Shown here in pieces: positions 25,364 through 33,643 of a stretch of DNA of 64,000 nucleotides. This DNA comes from Pigmentiphaga sp. H8 (lineage in GTDB: Bacteria; Pseudomonadota; Gammaproteobacteria; Burkholderiales; Burkholderiaceae_B), in the NCBI RefSeq assembly GCF_003854895.1, contig NZ_CP033966.1:3782001-3846000 (forward strand), given 5' to 3'. The number at the start of each line of letters is the position of its first letter. Positions within the stretch are counted from its first letter, which is position 1. The position numbers and the translations under genes are program-made. The notes beneath the pieces were generated by a model. That model was not told the origin of the DNA and did not search any database. It was given only the letters and a program-made list of their open reading frames with translations.

Positions 25364-26326
25364 TCAGAACCCGACCCGGTCCGCGCCCTTGAGCGCCAGC
25401 ATGGCGCGGGCTTCGTCCGGCGTCGCGATCTCGTGCCCCATTTCCTCCAGGATGCGCCGCACCTTGGCGACCTGATCGGCATTCGACGCCGCCAGTTGGC
25501 CCTTGCCGATGTACAGGCTGTCCTCCAGACCGACCCGCACACTGCCGCCCAGCAAGGCCGCCTGCGTGGCGAAGTTCATCTGGTGGCGGCCGGCGGCCAG
25601 CACCGACCAGCGGTAGTCGTTGCCGAACAGGCGGTCGGCCGTGCGTTTCATGAACATGAGATTGTCCAGCTCGGCGCCGATGCCGCCCAGGATGCCGAAG
25701 ATCATCTGGATGAAGAACGGCGGCTTGAGCAGGCCGCGGTCGACGAAATGCGCGACGTTGTACAGGTGGCCGACGTCGTAGCACTCGTGCTCGAAGCGGG
25801 TGCCGTGCTCCTCGCCCAGCATTTTCAGGATGCGCTCGATGTCGCGGAAGGTGTTGCGGAAGATGAAGTCGTCGGTGTTGCGCAGGTAGCTCTCTTCCCA
25901 GTCGAACTTCCACTGCTTGTAGCGATCGGCCATGGGGTAGATGCCGAAGTTCATCGATCCCATGTTGAGCGAGCACATCTCGGGCTTGGCCAGCAGCGGC
26001 GCAGCCAGGCGCTGCTCCACCGTCATGTTCAGCCCGCCGCCGGTGGTGACGTTGATGACGGCGTCGGTGGCTTCCTTGATCTTCGGCAGGAACTGCATGA
26101 ACACCGCCGGGTCGGGCGTGGGCCGGCCGTCCTTGGGATCGCGCGCGTGCAGGTGCAGGATGGCCGCGCCGGCCTGGGCCGCCGCGATGGATTGGGCGGC
26201 GATGTCCTCGGGGCGATACGGCAGCGCCTCGGACATGGTGGGCGTATGGATGCCGCCCGTGACCGCGCAGGTGATGATGATTTTGGGCGCGGATTTCTTG
26301 GCGGGCTTGGCTTGGGTGTCGTTCAT
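25364..26326 (-). CDS. BKACE-family beta-keto acid cleavage enzyme (DUF849)
   Basis: A 320-residue TIM-barrel protein of the beta-keto acid cleavage enzyme family, whose founding member Kce splits 3-keto-5-aminohexanoate with acetyl-CoA. Zinc-ligand motif HLHARD is at about residues 57-62, with IIITCAVTGGIHTPTMS near the N-terminus, VINVTTGGGLNMTVEQRLA, and a late SVRVGLEDSLYIGKGQLA that carries the conserved Arg and Glu. ATG 26326 excludes a Pro-rich upstream extension. BKACE members act on many beta-keto acids, so the substrate here is open. Neighbours are a cyclase and an SMP-30 protein. Confidence 0.87.
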   Translation of the reverse strand: MNDTQAKPAKKSAPKIIITCAVTGGIHTPTMSEALPYRPEDIAAQSIAAAQAGAAILHLHARDPKDGRPTPDPAVFMQFLPKIKEATDAVINVTTGGGLNMTVEQRLAAPLLAKPEMCSLNMGSMNFGIYPMADRYKQWKFDWEESYLRNTDDFIFRNTFRDIERILKMLGEEHGTRFEHECYDVGHLYNVAHFVDRGLLKPPFFIQMIFGILGGIGAELDNLMFMKRTADRLFGNDYRWSVLAAGRHQMNFATQAALLGGSVRVGLEDSLYIGKGQLAASNADQVAKVRRILEEMGHEIATPDEARAMLALKGADRVGF

Positions 26327-26339
26327 CGCGGGCTCCGGT

Positions 26340-27116
26340 TCAGTCTTCGAAAATGGCCACGGCGCGGGTGAAACCGGCCGAGGCGCCACGGATCTTGTAG
26401 GGAAAGCACGAGACGATGAATCCGTGCGGCGGCAGGCTTTCCAGGTTGCCGAGCTTCTCCAGGTGGCAGTAGGCCCGCGCCATGCCCGCGCGATGGCCTT
26501 CCCAGATCATGGCGGGATCCGGGCTTTCGGCGAAACGCTTGGCGGTGTGCACGAAGGGCGCGTCCCAGCTCCAGCCATCGGTGCCGGTCACGCGCACGCC
26601 ACGCTCGGTCAGGTAGAGCGTCGCCTCCATGCCCATGCCGCAGCCGGCCGACACATAGTCGGGCTGGCCGTAGCGCGCGCCGGCCGCCGTGTTCACCAGC
26701 ACGATGTCGTAGGGTTCGAGCACGTGGCCGATGCGGGCCAGTTCGGCCTCGACCTCGTCCGGCGTGACCACGTGACCGTCGGGCAGATGGCGGAAGTCCA
26801 GCTTCACGCCGCGGCTGAAGCACCACTCCAGCGGCACTTCGTCGATGGTGATGGCGCGCTCGCCCCCGTCCATGGTCGAGTGGAAGTGATACGGCGCATC
26901 CAGGTGCGTGCCGTTGTGGGTCGAGACGTTCAGCCGCTCGATGGCCCACCCCTCGCCGCCCGGCAGATCGGCCACGTCCAGCCCGGGAAAGAAGGACGCC
27001 ATGTCGGCGGCCGTCGAGCGATGGTCGAGATAGGCGATCTGCGGCAGGTGGCCGGGCGGATCGGAAGCGATGCGGTCGTCGAGGGCGACGGAAAGGTCGA
27101 CGAAACGTCGAGGCAT
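26340..27116 (-). CDS. Cyclase/kynurenine formamidase-like metal hydrolase
   Basis: A 258-residue member of the cyclase family (PF04199). The metal-binding signature HNGTHLDAPYHFH lies at about residues 66-78, with a further DGWSWDAPFVHTAKRF segment and a C-terminal GFTRAVAIF. Members include kynurenine formamidase, isatin hydrolase and other amidase or lactonase enzymes using Zn or Mn. It sits between the TRAP permease and the BKACE enzyme, so it likely opens a ring or amide in the imported substrate. There is no kynureninase or other tryptophan gene near by, so kynB is not assigned. Confidence 0.85.
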   Translation of the reverse strand: MPRRFVDLSVALDDRIASDPPGHLPQIAYLDHRSTAADMASFFPGLDVADLPGGEGWAIERLNVSTHNGTHLDAPYHFHSTMDGGERAITIDEVPLEWCFSRGVKLDFRHLPDGHVVTPDEVEAELARIGHVLEPYDIVLVNTAAGARYGQPDYVSAGCGMGMEATLYLTERGVRVTGTDGWSWDAPFVHTAKRFAESPDPAMIWEGHRAGMARAYCHLEKLGNLESLPPHGFIVSCFPYKIRGASAGFTRAVAIFED

Positions 27117-27131
27117 GATGGACTCCTTCGT

Positions 27132-28442
27132 TCAGCGTCCGAGCAGGCCGGTGGCCAGCCACGGAAATACCAGGATCAGGGCGAGCACCGCCACCATGAT
27201 GGCGGCGAACGGCAAGGCGCCGCGGAAGATCTCGCCCAGTTTCAGCGCGGGGTCGGGCGAGGTCCCCTTGATGACATAGACGGAAAGCCCGAACGGCGGC
27301 GTCAGCAGGCCCACCTCGACCGCGATCACGGTGATGATGCCGAACCAGATGGGATCGATGCCGAAGGCCTTCATGATCGGGTAGAACAACGGCACCACGA
27401 TCAGCAGGATGGACGAGCTGTCCAGGATGGTCCCCATCGCGATGACCAGCAGCACGTAGGCGATGACGATCCCCCAGTAGCCGATGTCGCTGGCCGCCAG
27501 GGCCGCGGTCAGGAACTCCGGCAGGCCGCTGAGCGACAGCATGCGCGAATACATGCTGGCCGCGATGATCAGGAAGCAGATGGCGGCGGTGACCTGGCCG
27601 GTGTCGGTCAGCACCCGCCAGATGCGCCCGGGCGGCAGCGCGCGCCGGAACAGTCCGATCAGCACCGCGCCCAGCGCGCCGACTGCGCCGGCTTCGGTCG
27701 GTGTGAAGAACCCGCCGTAGATGCCGCCCAGCACCAGGGCGATCAGCAGCACGATGGGTAGCGCCTTGCGTCCCATCGCGGCGGCGGACAGCGGCGCGAC
27801 GTCCTCGGAGATGCTGGAGCCGGCGAAGTCGGGGCGCTTGCGGGCCATCCAGTAGACGCCCAGCCCGAAGGCGATCGCCAGCACGATGCCCGGCACCACG
27901 CCGGCCAGGAACAGGTCGCCCACCGATTGCTCGGTCAGGATGCCGTACAGGATGAGCAGCAGGCTGGGCGGGATCAGCATGCCCAGCACCGAGCTGCCCG
28001 CCACGATGCCGTAGGCGAAGCGTTTGGTGTAGCCGTGCCGCAGCATCTCGGGCACGGCCACCCGGGTGAACACCGCGGCCGACGCGATCGAGATGCCGGT
28101 GATCGCGGCGAAGATCGCATTGGCGCCCACGGTGGCGATGCCCAGGCCGCCCTTGATGCGTCCCAGCATGCGATTGGCGACGTCGAACGCGTCGCGGCCG
28201 ATGTCGGCCTGCGATACGACGAAGCCCATCAGCACGAACAGCGGCACCACGCCGAAGATGTAGGAGTCGATGGACTCGGTGGCGGCCAGGGCCAGCATGC
28301 GGCCCGTGATCAGGAAACTGCCCTTGATCGCCAGCACGCCCAGGAAGGAACAGACGGCCAGCGCGATGGCGACGTGCATGCCGGCATAGATCAGCCCCAC
28401 CATCCCGAGCAGCGCCAGCGCGCCGATGATCAGATCATTCAT
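27132..28442 (-). CDS. dctM: TRAP transporter large permease subunit (DctM)
   Basis: A 436-residue integral membrane protein with about 12 membrane segments, of the TRAP DctM type. It imports a periplasmically bound organic acid using a sodium or proton gradient. Typical motifs are LIYAGMHVAIALAVCSFLGVL near the start, VLMGFVVSQADIGRDAFDVANRMLG, GISIASAAVFTRVAVPEML, VAGSSVLGMLIPPSLLLILYG and LTPPFGLSVYVIKGTSP near the end. It starts one base before the end of dctQ and shares the operon with dctP. Confidence 0.95.
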   Translation of the reverse strand: MNDLIIGALALLGMVGLIYAGMHVAIALAVCSFLGVLAIKGSFLITGRMLALAATESIDSYIFGVVPLFVLMGFVVSQADIGRDAFDVANRMLGRIKGGLGIATVGANAIFAAITGISIASAAVFTRVAVPEMLRHGYTKRFAYGIVAGSSVLGMLIPPSLLLILYGILTEQSVGDLFLAGVVPGIVLAIAFGLGVYWMARKRPDFAGSSISEDVAPLSAAAMGRKALPIVLLIALVLGGIYGGFFTPTEAGAVGALGAVLIGLFRRALPPGRIWRVLTDTGQVTAAICFLIIAASMYSRMLSLSGLPEFLTAALAASDIGYWGIVIAYVLLVIAMGTILDSSSILLIVVPLFYPIMKAFGIDPIWFGIITVIAVEVGLLTPPFGLSVYVIKGTSPDPALKLGEIFRGALPFAAIMVAVLALILVFPWLATGLLGR

Positions 28443-29015
28443 TCACGCCTCCGCTTCCACGGCCCGGCCGTTCGTCGCCACGGCCGCGCACAGCGCGCGC
28501 GCCGTCCTGGCCAGGAACTGCAGGCCCAGGGCCGCCGTCCCCACCAGCATGACCAGGCGCACCGGCCAGATCGGCGCGGTGAAGTCGCCGATCGCGCCGA
28601 CGAACAGATCGCGTGTCCAGGCCCGCTCGAACAGCGGCAGGAGGCCGTTGAACAGCACCGCGCAGAACCCGGCGCCGATCAGGCAGTACAAGGCTTCCAG
28701 TCCGGCGCGCCCCCGCGGCGGCAGCTTGTCCAGCAGCACCTCGGCCCGTGTCAGCCCGCCCAGCCGCAGCGAATGGGCAATCTGCAGAAAGACGATGGCG
28801 ACGATGGACATGCTGACCATCTCGGGCACGCCCGAGATGGGATGGCCGAAGAAGGCACGGCCCGCGATGTCCGAGTTGATGGCGATCATCACGCCGACGA
28901 TCAGCAGCGTACCCAGGGCGTTCAGGACCGCGGTGCAGGCATCCAGGATGCGCAGCAGCGGGTGGACGGGCGCGGGGAGGAAATCGCCCTCCCCGGTGGT
29001 GGGGACTTCAGACAT
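28443..29015 (-). CDS. dctQ: TRAP transporter small permease subunit (DctQ)
   Basis: A 190-residue membrane protein with four predicted helices. It is the partner of DctM in the TRAP membrane complex. Features include LLRILDACTAVLNALGTLLIVGVMIAINSDIAGRAFFGHP, SGVPEMVSMSIVAIVFLQIAHSLRLGG and a third and fourth helix near 95-115 and 130-160. DctQ proteins diverge strongly, so the call relies on these motifs and on the dctP-dctQ-dctM order. It follows dctP by 20 bases. Confidence 0.9.
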   Translation of the reverse strand: MSEVPTTGEGDFLPAPVHPLLRILDACTAVLNALGTLLIVGVMIAINSDIAGRAFFGHPISGVPEMVSMSIVAIVFLQIAHSLRLGGLTRAEVLLDKLPPRGRAGLEALYCLIGAGFCAVLFNGLLPLFERAWTRDLFVGAIGDFTAPIWPVRLVMLVGTAALGLQFLARTARALCAAVATNGRAVEAEA

Positions 29016-29035
29016 GGATGACCTCGCCGCCCGGT

Positions 29036-30091
29036 TCAGTTCCGATCCCAGTCGCGCACCGGCTTGGCCCCGGCCGCGCGCACTTCCTTCATGTAGGCGT
29101 CCAGCACCTGCTTGGCCGGCAGCTTCTGCTTCTGCAGCTCGGCAATCCAGCCCTTGGTCGGGTCTTCCAGCACCTTGGCATAGGCGCCGCGCAGGGCGGC
29201 CGAATCCGGATTGAGCTTGCCGCCCTTGGCCACCAGTTCGTCCAGCGCGGCCTGCGTGGCCTTGCGCAGGTCGTCGGTATAGGCTTTCTCGAAGGCCTGG
29301 GCGCCCGTCTTCAATGCCTTCTTCAGGGCTTCCGGCTGCGCGTCGTACCAGTCCTTGTTGGCCGCGATGCCGCCCGAATACTGCGCGCCGTAGCCGACCT
29401 GCGTGATGTAGGGAGCCACCTCCTGGATCTTGGCCGGCAGGGCCGCTGTGGCGAAGGTGACCACGCCGTCGTAGAGCCCCGTCTGCAGCGAGTTGTAGTA
29501 CTCGGTCAGGTTGCCGGCGACACCCACGGCGCCGGTGCCCTTCATCCAGTTGATCGAGGGGCCCGGCGTACCGATCTTGCGGCCCTTCAGATCGGCCACG
29601 CTCTTGACCGGAAACTTCGTGAACAGCAGGTAGTCGTCAAGCCCGAAACCACCGCCGATATAGACCACGTCGTTCGCTTCCCAGGCCTTGGCCATGGCCG
29701 GGACCTTGCTTTGCACTTCCTGCACGGCATGGGTGACCACGCCGGGATCGGTCGAGACGAAGGGCGTGTAGTAGGTGACGTTCTGCAACGGCAGCTTGGC
29801 CGGCTCGAAGATCGTGGGCACCAGCGCGACGTCGGCCACGCCGTCCTGGGCCGCTTCCAGCTCTTCGCCGACCTTGGCCAGCGAACCGCCGTACTGCTGC
29901 TTCCACTCGATCCTGATATCCGAACCTTCCAGCGCCTTGTTCACCGCCGGCACGAAGGTCTCCTGCAGATGCTTGACCCAGCGGAATACCGGCGGGTGGC
30001 CGTTGACCAGTGTCACGGTAATGGTCTTGGCCTGTACCGCCATCGTGGTGGTGGCCAGCAAAGCCGCCAATGCGGCCGGCAGAATACGCAT
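29036..30091 (-). CDS. dctP: TRAP transporter periplasmic substrate-binding protein (DctP)
   Basis: A 351-residue binding protein with a Sec signal peptide (RILPAALAALLATTTMAVQA, cleavage at about 22). The mature domain has the TRAP pattern: TLVNGHPPVFRWVKHLQETF, VADVALVPTIFEPAKLPLQN, FPVKSVADLKGRKIGTPGPS and the long C-terminal helices. It delivers an organic anion to DctQM. It is the first structural gene after tetR, 69 bases downstream of it. The ligand cannot be read from the sequence. Confidence 0.93.
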   Translation of the reverse strand: MRILPAALAALLATTTMAVQAKTITVTLVNGHPPVFRWVKHLQETFVPAVNKALEGSDIRIEWKQQYGGSLAKVGEELEAAQDGVADVALVPTIFEPAKLPLQNVTYYTPFVSTDPGVVTHAVQEVQSKVPAMAKAWEANDVVYIGGGFGLDDYLLFTKFPVKSVADLKGRKIGTPGPSINWMKGTGAVGVAGNLTEYYNSLQTGLYDGVVTFATAALPAKIQEVAPYITQVGYGAQYSGGIAANKDWYDAQPEALKKALKTGAQAFEKAYTDDLRKATQAALDELVAKGGKLNPDSAALRGAYAKVLEDPTKGWIAELQKQKLPAKQVLDAYMKEVRAAGAKPVRDWDRN

Positions 30092-30160
30092 GCATGTCTC
30101 CTTGTCAGGGGGCCGGGCTCATTGCGGCCCGGTTCTCGGTCGGGGCGCCGCCCCGGGGAA

Positions 30161-30859
30161 TCAGCCGGCTCCGGAACCGGAGCGCGGGGGAAAAACAGGA
30201 GGACGGCCCGTGCGGCCGGCGGCGCGATCGGCCGCCAGCGCCTCGATGCCGGCGCTGATGAAAGGCACCAGGCGAGCCATGACGGCATCGACGTCGCTGT
30301 CGTCGCAGGCGCCGTCCGACAGGCGCCCGGCCCGGCCGGTGGCGGCCATCATGGTCATGCCCACGCCAATGGCGAACATGTAGGACCACACCGCGTCCTC
30401 TTGCTGCAACTGGGGCAGGATGCGGCGGAAAGCGTCGATGAAGCGGCGGGCGATCGCGTCGTAGTGGGCGCCGATCAGCGTGCGCGAACGCTCGTCCTCG
30501 GCATTGGCCGTGGCCGCCAGCACGCGCGAGAACAGATTGCCCGCGGGCCCCTCGTGGCCGAACTCCACCGTGGGCCGGAACAAGGCCTCCAGCAGGTCGC
30601 CCAGCGTGGGCCTGCCCTGCCCGTCCGGCCCGAACAGCCGGTCCAGCGCAGCCGCGCGCACGGCGTTGATGGCGTCGGAGCGGCGCGCGAACATCGCCTC
30701 GTACAGCTTTTCCTTGGTGCCGAAGTGGTAATGCAGCAATGCCTGGGCCACGCCCGCCTCATTGGCGATCTGCCGCATGCTGGTGCCGTCGAAGCCATGG
30801 GCGGCGAAAACCCCTTCGGCGGCGTCGAGGATGGCGGTTCGGGCGTTCTGGTCGGTCAA
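30161..30859 (-). CDS. TetR/AcrR-family transcriptional regulator
   Basis: A 232-residue TetR-type regulator. The N-terminal HTH is TAILDAAEGVFAAHGFDGTSMRQIANEAGVAQALLHYHFGTK (about 8-50), followed by a helical ligand-binding domain. It is transcribed in the same direction as, and just ahead of, dctPQM, the cyclase, BKACE and SMP-30 genes. It is therefore the first gene of that operon and probably its repressor. The 18-bp palindrome at 30898-30915, 38 bases upstream, is its likely operator. Confidence 0.92.
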   Translation of the reverse strand: MTDQNARTAILDAAEGVFAAHGFDGTSMRQIANEAGVAQALLHYHFGTKEKLYEAMFARRSDAINAVRAAALDRLFGPDGQGRPTLGDLLEALFRPTVEFGHEGPAGNLFSRVLAATANAEDERSRTLIGAHYDAIARRFIDAFRRILPQLQQEDAVWSYMFAIGVGMTMMAATGRAGRLSDGACDDSDVDAVMARLVPFISAGIEALAADRAAGRTGRPPVFPPRSGSGAG

Positions 30860-30897
30860 GGCGCGCTTCCTGGGTAGGGATGCGCTAGCCTAGGCCC

Positions 30898-30915
30898 TGA
30901 CTGATCGATCAGTCA
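30898..30915. promoter_or_regulatory. Perfect 18-bp palindrome, probable TetR operator
   Basis: TGACTGATCGATCAGTCA is fully palindromic and lies 38 bases upstream of the tetR start. Length and symmetry fit a TetR-family dimer site. It is placed to control the tetR-dctPQM-cyclase-BKACE-SMP30 operon. The rpmB promoter is about 100 bases away on the other side. Confidence 0.7.
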
Positions 30916-31016
30916 ACATAGGGTTAGCGAGCGGCCCATTCGCGTTGTCGGCGGCCCGATGCCGTAGAATGCCGTGGCGGCTCCGCAGGAAAACAAGCTG
31001 CGCCACAAACAACGGC

Positions 31017-31046
31017 TTGAAAAAACGGCGGCTTTCGTGCTATTCT
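31017..31046 (+). promoter_or_regulatory. Sigma-70 promoter for rpmB-rpmG
   Basis: TTGAAA (31017-31022) and TATTCT (31041-31046) with an 18-base spacer form a good housekeeping promoter. It lies some 265 bases upstream of rpmB, so the transcript has a long leader. Confidence 0.55.
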
Positions 31047-31312
31047 TGCGAGCTTTACGGCGTTGCCCTTGGTCCGCGAGAAAACTCGGTCCGGGAAAAT
31101 AAAACGTTTCGAGCCTGGCAAACCTGGCTCGCGATGTTTTTAGCGCACGTTTTCAACGCATTCTGGCCCTGCGCCGGGATGCCTTGAGAACCCGTGCGAA
31201 CCGGGTCGGCATCCATCCTGCCAAGCAGCGCCAGAACTTCGGGGCACTATCCGGCATTGCCGGTCCCCGGATCCGTCTCCCGAATTCACGAAATAGTAGA
31301 AGAGGTGTCGCC
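31047..31312 (+). other. Long, structured 5' leader of rpmB
   Basis: About 260 bases with no convincing gene lie between the rpmB promoter and its start. It contains CGAGCC...GGCTCG near 31110-31131. A nested hairpin at 31177-31214 pairs GGATGCC with GGCATCC and, inside, ACCCG with CGGGT. More GC pairing occurs near CCGGCATTGCCGG. Such leaders often mediate autogenous control of ribosomal protein genes. No known leader motif was recognised. Confidence 0.4.
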
Positions 31313-31549
31313 ATGGCACGAGTATGTCAAGTAACCGGTAAGGGTCCGATCACGGGCAACAACGTTTCCCACGCCAACAACAAGACCAAGCGCCGTTTCC
31401 TGCCGAACCTGCAATCCCGCAGGTTCTGGGTCGAAAGCGAAAACCGCTGGGTTCGCCTGCGTGTCAGCACCAACGCCCTGCGCACCATCGACAAGAACGG
31501 CATCGAAGCCGTCCTGGCCGACCTGCGCGCTCGCGGCGAAGCCGTTTAA
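31313..31549 (+). CDS. rpmB: 50S ribosomal protein L28
   Basis: L28 is a small, basic protein of the large subunit. The 78-residue product begins MARVCQVTGKGPITGNNVSH and contains KRRFLPNLQSRRFWVESE and RLRVSTNALRTIDKNGIEAV, which identify it clearly. The ATG at 31313 follows AGAGG. It is followed after 24 bases by rpmG, the usual pair. Confidence 0.98.
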   Translation: MARVCQVTGKGPITGNNVSHANNKTKRRFLPNLQSRRFWVESENRWVRLRVSTNALRTIDKNGIEAVLADLRARGEAV

Positions 31550-31573
31550 TCACCGGATCCACAGGAGCACACC

Positions 31574-31744
31574 ATGGCCACCAAGGGTATTCGCGAAAAG
31601 ATCAAGCTCGAGTCCACCGCCGGAACCGGGCATTTCTACACCACGACCAAGAACAAGCGCACCACCCCGGAAAAGATGCTGATCAAGAAGTTCGATCCGG
31701 TCGCGCGCAAGCACGTGGACTACAAGGAAACCAAGCTGAAGTAA
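31574..31744 (+). CDS. rpmG: 50S ribosomal protein L33
   Basis: A 56-residue, very basic protein: MATKGIREKIKLESTAGTGH, FYTTTKNKRTTPEKMLIKKF, and an end KETKLK. This is L33 of the large ribosomal subunit. It lacks the CxxC zinc pairs found in some L33 paralogues, so it is the zinc-independent form. ACAGGAG lies ahead of the ATG. It is co-transcribed with rpmB and closed by a terminator 18 bases after its stop. Confidence 0.97.
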   Translation: MATKGIREKIKLESTAGTGHFYTTTKNKRTTPEKMLIKKFDPVARKHVDYKETKLK

Positions 31745-31761
31745 TCGGCTCGGTTTTGCAA

Positions 31762-31787
31762 AAAAACCCCGCCCAGGCGGGGTTTTT
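31762..31787. terminator. Bidirectional intrinsic terminator after rpmG
   Basis: An A-run, CCCCGCC (31767-31773) paired with GGCGGGG (31776-31782), and TTTTT. It ends rpmB-rpmG on the plus strand, and on the minus strand can end the long catabolic operon whose last gene stops at 31811. Confidence 0.92.
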
Positions 31788-31810
31788 CTTTGCCTGCGGC
31801 AAACGCGCCG

Positions 31811-32626
31811 CTATGCCCCGCCGGCGGCCGCCATCGTCCGCCGGGCCCGCGCCAGCACCGGCGCATCGACCATTCTCCCGTCCAACCGGAACGCCCCCCG
31901 CTGCCCCGCCGCCGCCTCGACGACGCGGCGGGCCCATGCCAATTCCGCGTCCGAAGAACTGAAGGCCTCGTTGATCGCGGCGACCTGCATGGGATGCACG
32001 CACAGCATGCCGCCCATGCCCGCCCCGCGTGCCCGCGCGGCTTCGGCGCGCAGGCCGTCGGCGTCGTCCAGTGCCGGATGCACGCCGTCGAGCGGCGCGG
32101 GCAGGTCCGCGGCGCGCGCGTAAAGCAGCATGCGGTGCCGGGCATCGTCCAGGACCGCACGGCCCGCGGCCGATACCGGATCCAGGTCGAGGTCCAGCGC
32201 GAAATCCAGGCTGCCGAACACCAGGCGCTCCACCCCCGGCGCACCGGCGATGGCCTCCAGCGCCAGCACGCCGCGCGCGCTTTCGATCAGCGGCCAGACG
32301 GGCCGGCCGGCCGCCGCCGCCCGGGCCACGTCCGCCGCCGACTCCGCCTTGGGCAGCATCACCGCGGCCACCGCGGGACTGGCGGCGCACAGCGCGATGT
32401 CCTCGTCGAAATAGATCGTCTGGACCGCATTGACGCGCACCACCACCGGCCGATCCCCGCAAGTTCTCAGGGATGCCGCCACGGCCGCGCGCGCAGCCGC
32501 CTTGGCATCGGGCTCGACCGCGTCCTCCAGGTCCACGATGACGGCATCCGCGCCGCTGGCCAGCGCCTTGGGCAGCCGTTCGGGCCGGTCCCCCGGCACG
32601 AACAAGGCGGAGCGCACGCGCTTCAT
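31811..32626 (-). CDS. ccl: CitE/HpcH-HpaI family lyase, probable citramalyl-CoA lyase
   Basis: A 271-residue TIM-barrel lyase. SALFVPGDRPERLPKALASGAD and VIVDLEDAVEPDAKAAAR carry the metal and CoA-site residues typical of CitE-like proteins. LVFGSLDFALDLDLDP and GMLCVHPMQVAAINEAF follow. In itaconate degradation, Ccl cleaves (S)-citramalyl-CoA to acetyl-CoA and pyruvate. I infer this role because the operon also carries the CoA-transferase and hydratase of that route in the order known from Pseudomonas. By sequence alone, other acyl-CoA lyases of the family are possible. It is last in the operon. Confidence 0.75.
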   Translation of the reverse strand: MKRVRSALFVPGDRPERLPKALASGADAVIVDLEDAVEPDAKAAARAAVAASLRTCGDRPVVVRVNAVQTIYFDEDIALCAASPAVAAVMLPKAESAADVARAAAAGRPVWPLIESARGVLALEAIAGAPGVERLVFGSLDFALDLDLDPVSAAGRAVLDDARHRMLLYARAADLPAPLDGVHPALDDADGLRAEAARARGAGMGGMLCVHPMQVAAINEAFSSSDAELAWARRVVEAAAGQRGAFRLDGRMVDAPVLARARRTMAAAGGA

Positions 32627-32666
32627 GGCGCCACCGCCCGGGCGGCGCGCAGGGTTGCGCACGGGA

Positions 32667-33632
32667 TCAAGCGGCCACCACCTGATTGCGCAGCCTGCCG
32701 ATACCATCGACTTCGCATTCGATCAGATCGCCCGGCCTCAAATAACCCGAGGCGGGGACGATGCCGTTGCCTCCCGACCATTTGCCGCCGAGTTCCTTGT
32801 CGGTGGACCAGGCCGTACCGCTGGGCGTGCCCGTGATGATCACCATGCCCGGCCGCAGCGTCAGGTTGATGGAAAACACATGGACGAGTTCGGCCACACT
32901 CCAGATCATCTGTGCGGTATTGCTGCTTTGCCGCAGCTCACCATTGACCCAGGAACGGATGTCCAGGCTTTGCGGGTCGGGGATGTCTTCGGCGCCGACG
33001 ATGTACGGGCCCAGCGGAGCGCTGGTATCGAATACCTTACCGCGCCCGAGCTCGTACCAACTGCTGCCGTCCGGCCGAAAGCGCACCTGGCGGTCGCGAG
33101 CCGTGACGTCGTTGACGATGGTATAGCCGAACACATGCTCCAGCGCCCGTTCGCGTGGGATGTGCCGCCCCGGCTTGCCGATGACCACGCCCAGCTCGAC
33201 CTCGCCGTCCAGTTTGCGCGTCAGCACCGGATCGTGGACGATCTCGTCGTTCGGGCCGACGACGCAGTCGGCGGTCTTGAGGAAGAACTCCGGCTCTTTG
33301 CCGCTTGTGTCGGAGCCGGCCTTTTCGGCATTGTGGCTCAGGTAGTTGCTGCCCGCGCACAGGATGGTGGAAGGCAGCATGGGGGCGCAGAGCTGCACAT
33401 CATCCAGCGCCACGCGTCCCACACCTCGCTCGGCGGCCAGCACCACCGCCCGCGCGCCCAATTCCCGGGACTGCGGGGCATGGCGGATGACCTCGGTCAT
33501 GTCGGCAAACCAGCTCACTTGCGGCCCCAGCCCGCCCACGGCCTGTTCGACCGCTTGCGGATCAACCAGGCACGCACCGTCGAGGATGGCCACGCGCTTG
33601 ACGCCATCACGGCGATACATTGCATATTTCAT
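32667..33632 (-). CDS. Fumarylacetoacetate hydrolase (FAH) family protein
   Basis: A 321-residue FAH-fold protein. The N-terminal part is small. The C-terminal FAH domain (about 90-320) has ILCAGSNYLSHNAEKAG, the metal-binding Glu pair in KLDGEVELGVVIGKPG, Asp/Lys motifs in VNDVTARDRQVRF, KVFDTSAPLGPYIV, and GTPSGTAW near the end. Members hydrolyse or decarboxylate C-C bonds of oxo-acids, or act as hydratases. Within the itaconate-like operon its step is unclear; it is absent from the Pseudomonas version I know. It is 11 bases after the Bug gene. Confidence 0.85.
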   Translation of the reverse strand: MKYAMYRRDGVKRVAILDGACLVDPQAVEQAVGGLGPQVSWFADMTEVIRHAPQSRELGARAVVLAAERGVGRVALDDVQLCAPMLPSTILCAGSNYLSHNAEKAGSDTSGKEPEFFLKTADCVVGPNDEIVHDPVLTRKLDGEVELGVVIGKPGRHIPRERALEHVFGYTIVNDVTARDRQVRFRPDGSSWYELGRGKVFDTSAPLGPYIVGAEDIPDPQSLDIRSWVNGELRQSSNTAQMIWSVAELVHVFSINLTLRPGMVIITGTPSGTAWSTDKELGGKWSGGNGIVPASGYLRPGDLIECEVDGIGRLRNQVVAA

Positions 33633-33643
33633 GGATTTCCTTT

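Noticed and set aside
26340..27116. Cyclase gene as kynB (kynurenine formamidase)
   Set aside because: The metal motif fits the wider family, but no kynureninase or tryptophan dioxygenase gene is near and the operon context points elsewhere.
30945..31187. 80-codon frame upstream of rpmB
   Set aside because: It covers the rpmB promoter and leader, has no convincing ribosome-binding site, and has an odd Arg/Cys/Trp composition. I treat the stretch as regulatory.
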